From: Gammaproteobacteria bacterium
GTDB lineage: Bacteria > Pseudomonadota > Gammaproteobacteria > Burkholderiales > Thiobacillaceae
Length of the DNA stretch: 64,000 nucleotides
Direction: 5' to 3'
Assembly (NCBI GenBank): GCA_018820765.1
Contig: JAHJNN010000017.1
Location: forward strand, 434,001-498,000
Shown here: positions 16,462 to 24,678 of the stretch, one piece after another
Layout of the letters: each line of letters begins with the position of its first letter
Position numbering within the stretch: the stretch's first letter is position 1
Translations under genes and position numbers: made by a program
Notes under the pieces: generated by a model
What the model was told of the DNA's origin: nothing
Seen by the model: the letters and a program-made list of their open reading frames with translations, nothing else
Database searches by the model: none

Positions 16462-17647
16462 CGATCGCCTCCGCCGGGTCGATTTTGAGCGCGGCGCGGA
16501 TCGCCAGCACCGAGGCCAGCGCGCACACCACCAAAGTCAGCGCGAAGGCGCGCACCGCATCGCCGTTTTCCAGCAGCACGTATTTGGGAAAGGCCGGCGC
16601 CCACAGCGTGGCGGCGAACTTGCCGACGAAGAATCCAATGATCCCCAGCCCCAGCGCCTCCTGCATGATCATTGCGGCGATGGTGCGGTTCTTGGTGCCG
16701 ATGAGTTTCAGCACGGCGATTTCCTTGATCTTGCCGAGCGTCATCGTGTAGATGATGAAGGCGACGATGGCCGCGCTCACCACGGCAAGAATCATCAGGA
16801 ACAGCCCGATCTGCTTGGCGGCGGTGGCGATCAGCTTGGCCACCAGGATTTCCTCCATGTCGCCGCTGGTATAGGCCGTGTAGCGTTGCCAGCGCGCAAT
16901 CCGTTCGGCCACGGCGCGCGCGTCGAACCCCGGCTGCAGGCGCAGCAGCACGGCGTTGACCTTGTGGCTGGAGGTCTGGATCGCCTGTACTGCGTCGAGC
17001 ACGCCGGGCTGGCCGGGGCGGTTGATCGCGGGGTTGGCGGCGAGCCGCTTGCGGTCCTCGACGATGGCGTCGTTGTCTTTCAAAAACTGCGCGTCCTGCG
17101 CATCCTTCAGCGGGATGAACAGCATCGGGTCGCCGCCCGACGACACCATGCGCCGGGTGAGGCCCACCACGGTGTAGTCGTTGCGGCGGATGCGCACCAC
17201 GTCGCCGACCCTGAATCCGGTCTTGGCGTCGGCCACCGCCTCGTAATGCGCGCGGGCAATCGGGCGCCCGGCCACCAGGAAGGCGGGGCCGCCCGGCTTG
17301 CCCGGCTCGAACCCCGCCACCATCACGCGCTGCGACTGGCCCCGATGCGCCACCTGCATGGTGAGGTAGGCGACGTTGCCGGTCTGCGCCACGCCTTCCA
17401 TCCCCGCCAGAGCGCGGTAGAGATCGTCCGGCACGGAGGACGGCTCGGCGAAGGGGCCGAGGGTGTTCTGCTGCACCACCCAGATGTCGGCGTCGACCGC
17501 ACGCAGCAGCACCTTGGCGTCGTCGACCATGCCGCGGTAAACCCCGGCCATGGTCAGCGTCACGCCAATCAGGAGGCCCAGCCCCAGCCCGGTCAGCAGG
17601 TAGCTTTTCAGATGGTGCGCGATGTCGCGCCGCGCCAGATTAATCAT
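16454..17647 (-). CDS. ABC exporter permease, DevC/FtsX-like
   Basis: A 397-residue permease of the MacB/FtsX fold: one N-terminal membrane helix (SYLLTGLGLGLLIGVTLTM), a large periplasmic domain with DVVRIRRNDYTVVGLTRRM, then three C-terminal helices (IGLFLMILAVVSAAIVAFII and after). The motif KIKEIAVLKLIGTKNRTI between helices is typical of DevC proteins. It lies 12 bp after the HlyD-type gene and overlaps the ATPase gene. Substrate unknown. Confidence 0.9.
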   Translation of the reverse strand: MINLARRDIAHHLKSYLLTGLGLGLLIGVTLTMAGVYRGMVDDAKVLLRAVDADIWVVQQNTLGPFAEPSSVPDDLYRALAGMEGVAQTGNVAYLTMQVAHRGQSQRVMVAGFEPGKPGGPAFLVAGRPIARAHYEAVADAKTGFRVGDVVRIRRNDYTVVGLTRRMVSSGGDPMLFIPLKDAQDAQFLKDNDAIVEDRKRLAANPAINRPGQPGVLDAVQAIQTSSHKVNAVLLRLQPGFDARAVAERIARWQRYTAYTSGDMEEILVAKLIATAAKQIGLFLMILAVVSAAIVAFIIYTMTLGKIKEIAVLKLIGTKNRTIAAMIMQEALGLGIIGFFVGKFAATLWAPAFPKYVLLENGDAVRAFALTLVVCALASVLAIRAALKIDPAEAIGG

Positions 17648-17659
17648 GGCCGGGACCGG

Positions 17660-18829
17660 TCATTGCGGCGTCAGCCGCTGTTCGCGCACCCGCACGCCGT
17701 CGTCGAGCTGTTTCGCGCTGTAGGCGATGACGCGATCGCCGGCCGCGAGCCCCGAGACGATCTGCACCCGTTCGGCGCTCTGCATGCCGGGCTGCACCGG
17801 CCGGAAGCGCGCACGGCCTTGTTCGATGCGCCACACGCCGACCGCGCCCTGGCGCTGCGCCAGCGCCGCGCGCGGCACGGTCAGCACGTCGTCGGCGCCG
17901 GGAAGCAGGATGGTCACCTCCGCCAGTTCGCCCAGATACAGCTGCGCCGGCGCGGGGTCGAAGGCGACGTTGACGATGCGCTCCTCGGTCAGCGCATCGC
18001 TCTGCAATTCGATCCGCACCACCTTGCCCGGTAGCGGCACGCCGGGCACCGAGCGCAACACGATGTCGGCGGCCTGGCCCACCTGCACCCCCTTGGCGCG
18101 CGCCTGGTCGACGCGGGCGCGCACCCACAATTGGCGGGGGTCGACCAGCCGCAGCACCGCCTGCCCGGCGACCACGGTGGTGCCGGGTTCGGCTTCGCGC
18201 GCGGTCACCACGCCGTCGACCGGGCTGACCAGCTTCAAGCTGCTGCGCAGCTGCTCGATGCCCCGCAGATCGGCCTCGGTGCGCCCGATCTCGCGCTGCG
18301 CCGCCGCCGCATTGGCGCGCGCCGCCGCCAGCGCCGCGTCGGCCGCGGCGGCCTCGTGACGGCGGCTGTCGGCCATTTCCCGGGCAACGAAGTTGCGCTT
18401 GTAGAGCGCCTGATAGCGTTCGCTGTTGGCCTGCGCCAGCCTGGCGCGGCTTTCCGCTTCGGCCACCTGCGCCTGCGACGCCTGGGCCGCCTGGCGCGCG
18501 CGCGCGGCGGCGCTGCCGGCCGCCTCGGCACGCTGGCCGAGGTCCACCGGATCGAGCTCGGCAAGCAGCTGGCCGGCCGCGACCCGATCGCCCTGATCGA
18601 CCCGAACGCTCAGCAGCCGCCCCGCCTGGATCGGCCCCACCGCGTACGCGTGCTGCGCTTCCACCGTGCCGATTCCGAACACGCCGGGCTTGAGGTCGGC
18701 CACCGCCGCCGCGGCGGTTTCCACCCCCACGGGTGCCAGCGGACCGCGCGTGGCGAGCAGCCAGACAAAGGCCGCGACGAAGGCGGCCGCACCCGCGGCC
18801 AGGAGCAGACTGCGTCGACTGATTTTCAT
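17660..18829 (-). CDS. HlyD/DevB-type periplasmic membrane fusion protein
   Basis: A 389-residue fusion protein with one N-terminal membrane anchor (SLLLAAGAAAFVAAFVWLLA), a biotinyl-lipoyl half domain, a long Ala/Arg/Glu-rich coiled coil (about residues 105-185), the matching half domain (LVSPVDGVVTAREAEPGT) and a beta-barrel. It is the first gene of a set running on through permease, ATPase, beta-CASP nuclease and pldA. The product links the inner-membrane exporter to an outer-membrane channel; no TolC-like gene is in the window. The pldA at the end of the run hints at a role in envelope lipids, but this is inference. Confidence 0.9.
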   Translation of the reverse strand: MKISRRSLLLAAGAAAFVAAFVWLLATRGPLAPVGVETAAAAVADLKPGVFGIGTVEAQHAYAVGPIQAGRLLSVRVDQGDRVAAGQLLAELDPVDLGQRAEAAGSAAARARQAAQASQAQVAEAESRARLAQANSERYQALYKRNFVAREMADSRRHEAAAADAALAAARANAAAAQREIGRTEADLRGIEQLRSSLKLVSPVDGVVTAREAEPGTTVVAGQAVLRLVDPRQLWVRARVDQARAKGVQVGQAADIVLRSVPGVPLPGKVVRIELQSDALTEERIVNVAFDPAPAQLYLGELAEVTILLPGADDVLTVPRAALAQRQGAVGVWRIEQGRARFRPVQPGMQSAERVQIVSGLAAGDRVIAYSAKQLDDGVRVREQRLTPQ

Positions 18830-18877
18830 GTTGAACTCACGTCAGGATGGGTTGGCTTGCGTCGTGTTCCCACGGGC

Positions 18878-20287
18878 TCAGATTTCAGGATCGGACAGGC
18901 ACGCCAGTATCGCATCCGCCAGCCCGCGCATCTCGTCGGCGCTCGTCACGTAGGGCGGCATGACGTACACGGTGCCGCCGATCGGGCGCATGAACACGCC
19001 CTGCGCGAGCGCCGCCTGATGGAAGCGGGCGGAAAATCCGGGTGTGGCATCGGCCACGTCGAAGGCCCAGATCATCCCGAGATGGCGGAAGTGGCGCGCC
19101 CGCGTGTGAGCGGCCACTTCCTCCATGAGCCTTTTGAATTCAATGGCCTTGACCCGGTTGGCGGCGATCACGTTGTCGTGCTCGAAGATGTCCAACACCG
19201 CCAGTGCGGCGCGGCAGGCGAGCGGATTGCCGGTGTAGGAATGCGAATGCAGGAAGCCGCGCGCGGTGGCGTCGCCATAGAAGGCGGCATAGACGTCGTC
19301 GGTCGTCAGCACCGCAGAAAGCGGCAGATAGCCGCCGGTGATGCCCTTGGACAGGCAGATGAAGTCGGCAACACGGGATACCCGGTTCTGCGAGCATTCA
19401 CCCTCTCCCCAGCCCTCCCCCCTCAAGGGGGAGGGGGAACGTTCCCCCTCCCTTGAGGGGAGGGGGTCAGGGGGAGGGTGTGACGCCTGCTCACACGCGA
19501 ACATGGTCCCGGTTCGACCGAATCCCACAGCGATTTCGTCGGCGATCAGATGCACCTTGTATTGGTCGCACAGTTCGCGCACGCGGGTCAGATACGCCGG
19601 GTGGTACATCGCCATCCCCGCCGCGCCCTGCACCAGCGGCTCGACGATGAACGCAGCCGTTTCGTCGGCGTGCGCGGCGAGATGCGCTTCCAGCGCGTCG
19701 GCGCAGCGCAGCGCGTAGGCCTCGGCCGATTCGCCCGGTCCGGCCAGGCGCGCGTCCGGCGTGGGCACCTGCACCGTGTGCCTCAGCAGGGGTTCATAGG
19801 TCGCCTTGAACAGGGGGATGTCGGTGACCGACAACGCACCGACGGTTTCGCCGTGGTAGCCGTTTTGCAGGCTGATGAAGCCGTTCTTGCCCGGCTGGCC
19901 GACGTTGCGCCAGTAGTGGGCGCTCATTTTCAGCGCGATCTCGGTGGCCGAGGCGCCGTCCGAGCCGTAGAACGCGTGGCCCAGCCCGGTGAGGGCCGCC
20001 AGCCGCTCCGACAGGGCCACCACCGGCTCGTGGGTGGCGCCGGCCAGCATCACGTGCTCGATCCTGCCGAGCTGGTCGGTGATGGCCGCGTTGATGCGCG
20101 GGTTGCAGTGGCCGAACAGGTTGACCCACCAGCTCGATACGGCGTCCAGATAGCGCCGGCCGTCGACATCGATCAGCCACGCGCCCTCGCCCCGCGCGAT
20201 CGCCAGCGGCGGCGCGGTTTCCAGCTGTTTCATCTGGGTGCAGGGGTGCCACACGGCAGCGCGCGTGCGGCTTATCAGGTTGTCCAT
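18878..20287 (-). CDS. bioA: adenosylmethionine-8-amino-7-oxononanoate transaminase with in-frame repeat insertion
   Basis: A 469-residue PLP enzyme of biotin synthesis (KAPA to DAPA, S-adenosylmethionine as donor). WHPCTQMKQ, YLDAVSSWWVNLFGH, GNPLACRAAL and the PLP lysine in ICLSKGITGG are all intact, and LIADEIAVGFGRTG is as in E. coli BioA. About 36 residues (roughly 266-302, including SPSPLRGEGWGEGE) have no counterpart in the family and are coded by an 86-bp palindromic repeat and its edges (19398-19483). The frame stays open through it, so the protein may still work. The start at 20287 gives the normal N-terminus. No other bio gene is next to it. Confidence 0.93.
   Translation of the reverse strand: MDNLISRTRAAVWHPCTQMKQLETAPPLAIARGEGAWLIDVDGRRYLDAVSSWWVNLFGHCNPRINAAITDQLGRIEHVMLAGATHEPVVALSERLAALTGLGHAFYGSDGASATEIALKMSAHYWRNVGQPGKNGFISLQNGYHGETVGALSVTDIPLFKATYEPLLRHTVQVPTPDARLAGPGESAEAYALRCADALEAHLAAHADETAAFIVEPLVQGAAGMAMYHPAYLTRVRELCDQYKVHLIADEIAVGFGRTGTMFACEQASHPPPDPLPSREGERSPSPLRGEGWGEGECSQNRVSRVADFICLSKGITGGYLPLSAVLTTDDVYAAFYGDATARGFLHSHSYTGNPLACRAALAVLDIFEHDNVIAANRVKAIEFKRLMEEVAAHTRARHFRHLGMIWAFDVADATPGFSARFHQAALAQGVFMRPIGGTVYVMPPYVTSADEMRGLADAILACLSDPEI
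19398..19483. repeat. 86-bp palindromic element inside bioA
   Basis: Two near-perfect arms of about 43 bases meet at 19440/19441. The inner arms CCTCAAGGGGGAGGGGGAAC and GTTCCCCCTCCCTTGAGG differ by two bases, and the outer parts read TCACCCTCTCC... and ...GGGAGGGTGTGA. It is of the type usually found between genes. Here it is read through in frame as part of bioA. Confidence 0.85.
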
Positions 20288-20339
20288 GGCAGACCGTGCT
20301 TTGAAACGAACAAAGGTAGGAAGTACGGACAATAAAGGG

Positions 20340-20372
20340 AAATGCCGAACCGGGACAACCGATTCGGCATTT
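20340..20372. terminator. hairpin between DUF1641 gene and bioA
   Basis: AAATGCCGAA and TTCGGCATTT form a perfect 10-bp stem. It lies after the stop of the DUF1641 gene and before bioA. On the minus strand only a weak T-rich stretch (CCCTTTATTG) follows, so it may be a weak terminator at the end of the sulfur/thiocyanate gene run. Confidence 0.55.
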
Positions 20373-20456
20373 CATACGCGCGGCTGCGACAAAGGCACGG
20401 CGCCCGAAGGCGCCGTTGCGTACTGCGGATCGGCTTACGCGGCAGCCGGCCGGACG

Positions 20457-20879
20457 CTAGCCGCCCTGCCGGTGCTGCTCGCGCAGGCTGTGGCTCATGT
20501 GCTTGCCGATCACCGACATCAGGCGTATCCCTTCCAGCACGCCGGGATCGCGAACCACCCGCATCATGCAGCCCAGGCCGCCGACTGCCGGCGGGGCGGC
20601 CGGGATTTCCTGGCTTGCCGCATGAACCGCGTCGGACAACGCGATCAGCAGGTACTGAGTATCCTGGCGATCGAGAACCTTGAGCAGGTGCATCAATCCT
20701 TCGTTGCGCGTCAGCCGGTCGAGCAGGGTCAGGCCTTCGCTCAGCGCGCCCGCCATGCGCGTGACGATTTCGTCCGACATCGCGTCCCGGGCCGCGGTGA
20801 TAAGCTGCGCGACTTCGACGAGCCGTTGCAGGTCCTCGGTAGACATCGACTCGAAGGGCTTTTCAGTTTGTGTATTCAT
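20457..20879 (-). CDS. DUF1641 protein next to SQR-like gene
   Basis: A 140-residue helical cytoplasmic protein. The segment LGCMMRVVRDPGVLEGIRLM near the C-terminus is the conserved part of DUF1641. Family members are often found beside sulfide:quinone reductase-like or formate dehydrogenase genes; their biochemical role is not known. The gene starts 12 bp after the stop of the SQR-like gene, so the two are surely co-transcribed. It is the last gene of the thiocyanate/sulfur run. Confidence 0.85.
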   Translation of the reverse strand: MNTQTEKPFESMSTEDLQRLVEVAQLITAARDAMSDEIVTRMAGALSEGLTLLDRLTRNEGLMHLLKVLDRQDTQYLLIALSDAVHAASQEIPAAPPAVGGLGCMMRVVRDPGVLEGIRLMSVIGKHMSHSLREQHRQGG

Positions 20880-20891
20880 GTTTGGGCTTCC

Positions 20892-22025
20892 TTAGAGCAG
20901 TCCACGTACGCTGGTCCAGTACATCTGGTTGTACGCCATCTTGAACCAGTGCATCGGTTTCGACGGCGACTTCAGGTCCGGCGGGTTCTGGTAGTTGAAC
21001 ATCGCGTAGGTTGCGCTGTCGTGTCCGGTTTCGATGAAGCAGTACACCTTGCCGTCATAGTCGCGCACCGGGACGCCGATTTTCACGATCGAGGCGATGT
21101 TTTCCGAGACCACTTCGGCCTCGAAGTGCGCCGCCGATCCGGTCTTGCTGACCGGCAGGTTGGTCGTGTCGCCCAGCACGTAGACGTTGTCGTGGCCGTT
21201 CATGGTGAGCTTGAAGCGGTCGGTCGGAATCCAGCCGCCCTCGCCGAGATTGTTCTGCTCGATCACTTCCATGCCGCGATGCGGCGGGATCGCGATCAGC
21301 ATGTCGTACTGGGTCTCGGTGCCTTCCTCGCTGCGCACCACCTTGTTCTCCACGTCCACTTCGCTGACGTTGAACAGGGTCTCGTACTCGATGCCCATGC
21401 GCTCGAATTCGGGCTTGGCCCACGTGGCGACTTCCTTGATGGTGTGGATGCGGCCGATCGGATAGTGGTACTTGATCTTGATCTTGTCGCGGATGCCGCG
21501 CGCCTTGAAATAGTCGTGCAGGCCGAAGATGAGCTCGACCGGGGCGATGGGGCATTTGTGCGGAACCCCGACGACCACGGCAACCGTGCCTTCTTCGATC
21601 TCGCGCAGGCGCTTGAACATCTTCACCGCTGACGCCTCCGAATAGAAGGTATCCGCCCCTTCCGCCATTCCCGGGATCTGCTCAGGCACGATGCGCGAAC
21701 CGGTGGCGATCACGAGGATGTCGTACTCATGGACCTTGCCGCTTTTCGTCGTGACCTTGTTGTGGTCGAGATCGAATTTCTCGACCGGGTCCACGTGAAA
21801 ATCGATGCATTCTTCAAGCAGGCTCGCCTGGTCGCGATAAAGCTGGTCCGGAGTCATCTGTCCGAACGCAACGTACAGCAGGCCGGGCTGGTACATATGC
21901 CTGTCCGACGCCGAGAGCATGGTGATCCGGACCTTGCGGGTACGTATCTCGGCAGACAGCCGCCGCGCAAGGTTGTTGGCCACAATCGTCCCGCCTGTGC
22001 CACCACCGACGACTAAGATTCTCAT
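20892..22025 (-). CDS. sulfide:quinone oxidoreductase-like flavoprotein
   Basis: A 377-residue FAD-dependent oxidoreductase. The N-terminal dinucleotide motif is VVGGGTGGTIVANNLARRL, a second is at VIATGSRIVPEQIPG, and the FAD-binding C-terminal motif is NVYVLGDTTNLPVSKTG. A conserved cysteine lies in VPHKCPIAPVELIFGL, where SQR enzymes hold one redox cysteine, and others occur at LLEECIDF and VYCFIETG. SQR passes electrons from sulfide to quinone and forms sulfane sulfur or polysulfide. Here it could oxidise sulfide freed from carbonyl sulfide, the product of thiocyanate hydrolysis. tusA- and dsrE-like genes are just upstream on the same strand. Confidence 0.85.
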   Translation of the reverse strand: MRILVVGGGTGGTIVANNLARRLSAEIRTRKVRITMLSASDRHMYQPGLLYVAFGQMTPDQLYRDQASLLEECIDFHVDPVEKFDLDHNKVTTKSGKVHEYDILVIATGSRIVPEQIPGMAEGADTFYSEASAVKMFKRLREIEEGTVAVVVGVPHKCPIAPVELIFGLHDYFKARGIRDKIKIKYHYPIGRIHTIKEVATWAKPEFERMGIEYETLFNVSEVDVENKVVRSEEGTETQYDMLIAIPPHRGMEVIEQNNLGEGGWIPTDRFKLTMNGHDNVYVLGDTTNLPVSKTGSAAHFEAEVVSENIASIVKIGVPVRDYDGKVYCFIETGHDSATYAMFNYQNPPDLKSPSKPMHWFKMAYNQMYWTSVRGLL

Positions 22026-22096
22026 TGCATTCTCCTATCCATAATTTGCTTCCGGGACGTCCTGGCCACCGGCAGACAGACGGTTTCGACCCGCGA

Positions 22097-22327
22097 CTAC
22101 TTCGCCTTGCGAATCTTGATGTGCCAGACCCCGTCGATCTTCTCGTTGCTGAGAATCTCGTGCCCGACTTTGTTGACCCACTCCGGCACGTCGGCGCCGG
22201 AGCCTTCGTCGGTGGACAACAGTTCCAGGGTGTCGCCCACGTTGCTCTGCTTCATGTGAGTGATAAGCTCCATGAGCGGTCCGGGGCAGAAGGTGTCGCG
22301 TGCGTCTACAATTTTGCTGTCACTCAT
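22097..22327 (-). CDS. TusA-family sulfur carrier
   Basis: A 76-residue TusA/SirA-type protein. The DARDTFCPGPLMELITHMK stretch holds the single active-site cysteine in the family's CPxP motif. TusA carries persulfide sulfur between enzymes in the cytoplasm. In sulfur oxidisers it works with rhodanese and DsrE proteins; here a DsrE-like gene is directly upstream and an SQR-like gene downstream. This suggests the sulfur set free by thiocyanate breakdown is handled as a protein-bound persulfide. Confidence 0.9.
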   Translation of the reverse strand: MSDSKIVDARDTFCPGPLMELITHMKQSNVGDTLELLSTDEGSGADVPEWVNKVGHEILSNEKIDGVWHIKIRKAK

Positions 22328-22375
22328 GGTTCTTTCTCCAACTGAAAAGTTTGTTCAACGGGCTGCCGCTGCCGT

Positions 22376-22765
22376 TCAGAACGTCAGGATCTGCCCGCCT
22401 TCGGCATCGCTCAGGAAGCGCGTCAGGCCGGTGGCCGGCCCGACTTCGGAATCGAAGTCGTCATGCGTGACCTTCATGATGTCCATCGCCATCGAGCACG
22501 GCAGCAGCTTGGCGTCGCCCAGCTCGACCGCCTGCTGGAACAGCACCTTGAAGGACGGGACGCCTTTTTCCGCCGCCATCAGCGCCCCGAGTTCGCCTTC
22601 GACCGGCGCATCCTGGGAGTGGCCCTTCACGAAATACGGAATGGCATTCATGGACAGGAAGACCGAAACCTCGTCTCCCGTCGCCGCGGCAACCGATGCG
22701 ATCATGGCTGCCATCTGCAGTTTTTCGCGCGTTCCCGTCACGCACACAATATTCAGCTTGCTCAT
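22376..22765 (-). CDS. DsrE-family sulfur-relay protein
   Basis: A 129-residue protein of the DsrE/DsrF-like or peroxiredoxin-family kind. [20 protein letters not shown] and the late [19 protein letters not shown], with a conserved cysteine, are typical. I took the ATG at 22765 since family members start with this M-x-K-x-x-I-V block; a longer frame reaches 22828 without a good start. It probably accepts or passes persulfide to TusA. It is 136 bp after the second permease gene and 48 bp before tusA. Confidence 0.85.
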   Translation of the reverse strand: MSKLNIVCVTGTREKLQMAAMIASVAAATGDEVSVFLSMNAIPYFVKGHSQDAPVEGELGALMAAEKGVPSFKVLFQQAVELGDAKLLPCSMAMDIMKVTHDDFDSEVGPATGLTRFLSDAEGGQILTF

Positions 22766-22901
22766 GGTGCTGCTACCTCGTTTTGTAAAATCGGTTTGAT
22801 CCGGTCGCGTCTCGACAACGCCCCTCATCAGGCGTGATCGAGAAAGCGCGAAATGTTTCAGTCAGCGCGCAGCGGGCCGGCGCGAGGCCCGCCGTTTCCC
22901 A

Positions 22902-23744
22902 TCAACCCCGGTGCCAGCTGAAGCGCCTGATGAGCATCACGCAGATGCTGTCGAGCACAAATCCGACGACGCCGATCATGAGGATCATGCCCATCAGGTT
23001 GGAGTACTCCAGACCCTCGCGCGCGTCCTGGATGGCGTAGCCGAAGCCTGAGGTCACACCAAGAAACTCGGCCGGGATCACCACGATCCACGCCACCCCC
23101 AGGGAAAGGCGAATCCCGGTCAGAATGTCGAACATGATCGCGGGCACGATGATCCGGGTCACCATCTGCCAGGGCTTGGCGCCGAGGTTGCGTGCGACCT
23201 TGAACCAGGCCGGGTCCACCTTGGCGAGGCCGGCGGCGGTTGCAAACGCGATCGGCCAGATCGCGGCGATCGCGATGAGGAAGACGATCGCCTCGTCCCA
23301 CCCGCTGAATACCACCACCGCGATCGGCTCCCAGGACAGCGGGCTGATCATGCGCAGGAACTGGAAGGGCACGTTGGTCAGACGCTGGAACCACCGGATC
23401 TGGCCCATCAGGATGCCGATCGGCACCCCGATCACGATGGCGAGGAACATCCCCGCACCCAGGCGTCCGCCGGTCGTTTCAAGGGCATGCGGAATGGTGC
23501 CGTCTTCCCACAGGTCGGGCAGCGCCTGAAAAGCCGCGAGCGGCGCAAAGTCGCTGAAGGCCGAATTGTCGGGGTTGAGGGTGACCACGTAGATGGCCAG
23601 CCACCAAAGCCCCAGCAGAAAAGCCAAGCCCACGAAGAAGTGCAGGGACTTGTCTGCCGTCGCTTTCATCGCCCGGGAGAAACAGTTTCCGCTCACCCCG
23701 GCGCTGATGACGCTGTCACCCACGGATGCAATATTGCCGTTCAT
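22902..23744 (-). CDS. ABC permease, nitrate/sulfonate/cyanate type, copy 2
   Basis: A 280-residue inner-membrane permease of the NrtB/SsuC/CynB family with about six helices. The EAA-like cytoplasmic loop is VARNLGAKPWQMVTRIIVPA. It is a close paralogue of the 23869-24678 product: WFKVARNLGAKPW, LGVAWIV, PAE(F/Y)LGVTSG(F/L)GYAI and RRFSWHRG or KRFSWHRG agree in both. The N-terminus carries an extra ~25 residues. A two-permease set suggests a heterodimer. It is separated from the first permease by 124 bp. Confidence 0.9.
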   Translation of the reverse strand: MNGNIASVGDSVISAGVSGNCFSRAMKATADKSLHFFVGLAFLLGLWWLAIYVVTLNPDNSAFSDFAPLAAFQALPDLWEDGTIPHALETTGGRLGAGMFLAIVIGVPIGILMGQIRWFQRLTNVPFQFLRMISPLSWEPIAVVVFSGWDEAIVFLIAIAAIWPIAFATAAGLAKVDPAWFKVARNLGAKPWQMVTRIIVPAIMFDILTGIRLSLGVAWIVVIPAEFLGVTSGFGYAIQDAREGLEYSNLMGMILMIGVVGFVLDSICVMLIRRFSWHRG

Positions 23745-23868
23745 TATTCATTTACCCCCGCCCGGAAACCGGGCTTGTCGAACGCCTGCTCGGGCGTTCT
23801 TTCGTTTCCAAACTTACGATCCATGTCTCGTAACGTCTTGTTGCAGGCTGCAAAGGACCGGGTTTGCA

Positions 23869-24678
23869 TCAAACCCCTCCGCGATGCCAGCTGAATCGCT
23901 TGATCAGCGATACCAGCGTGCCGTCGAGGAAATAACCGATGATGCCGATCGTGACCACCAATGCGGTGAGGTGGTTGTACGACAGCGTCTCGCGCGCGTC
24001 CTCGATCGCATAACCGAGGCCCGACGTCACGCCCAGATATTCCGCCGGAACCAGCACGATCCAGGCCACGCCGAGCGCCAGTCGAATGCCGGACAGCACG
24101 TCGAACATGATTGCCGGCACGATCAGCTTGGTCAGCATGTGCCAGGGCTTGGCGCCGAGATTGCGCGCCACCTTGAACCAGTTCGGATCGACCTTGGCGA
24201 GGCCCGCCGCGGTTGCGAAAATCACCGGCCACACCGACGCGACGGCGATCAGGAAAATGATCGAACCGTTCCAGGTGGCGAACACCAGCACCGCAAGCGG
24301 CGTCCAGGCGAGCGGACTGATCATGCGCACGAACTGGAAGGGCGAGTTGGTGTAGTTGTTGAACCACTTGATCCGCCCCATCAGGACGCCGATGGGCACC
24401 CCGATGGCAATCGCGATGAGCAGACCGGCACCCAGCCGATAGCCGCTGGCGGCGGAAGCCGCCTGGATCTTGCCCTCCCCCCACAGCTCGGGAAAGGCCT
24501 GCAGCGTCGGAATCAGTCCGAACTTGGAAAACGTGACCGTCGTCGGATTGACCGAGAGCCAATAGCCCGCGAGCAACCAGAAAACGGCCACGATCGCGAT
24601 GCCGGCGACCGCCCAGCCAAAACGCCCCAGCAGGCGGGAAAACCCGCCTCCTGCGGCGGGATTCACTGCAACATTCAT
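23869..24678 (-). CDS. ABC permease, nitrate/sulfonate/cyanate type, copy 1
   Basis: A 269-residue inner-membrane permease with the same fold as its neighbour at 22902-23744. The EAA-like loop VARNLGAKPWHMLTKLIVPA contacts the ATPase. Its ATG overlaps the stop codon of the binding-protein gene (ATGA), so it is translationally coupled to it. Transported anion not fixed by sequence; the context (scn genes upstream, cyanase beyond) points to thiocyanate or cyanate. Confidence 0.92.
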   Translation of the reverse strand: MNVAVNPAAGGGFSRLLGRFGWAVAGIAIVAVFWLLAGYWLSVNPTTVTFSKFGLIPTLQAFPELWGEGKIQAASAASGYRLGAGLLIAIAIGVPIGVLMGRIKWFNNYTNSPFQFVRMISPLAWTPLAVLVFATWNGSIIFLIAVASVWPVIFATAAGLAKVDPNWFKVARNLGAKPWHMLTKLIVPAIMFDVLSGIRLALGVAWIVLVPAEYLGVTSGLGYAIEDARETLSYNHLTALVVTIGIIGYFLDGTLVSLIKRFSWHRGGV

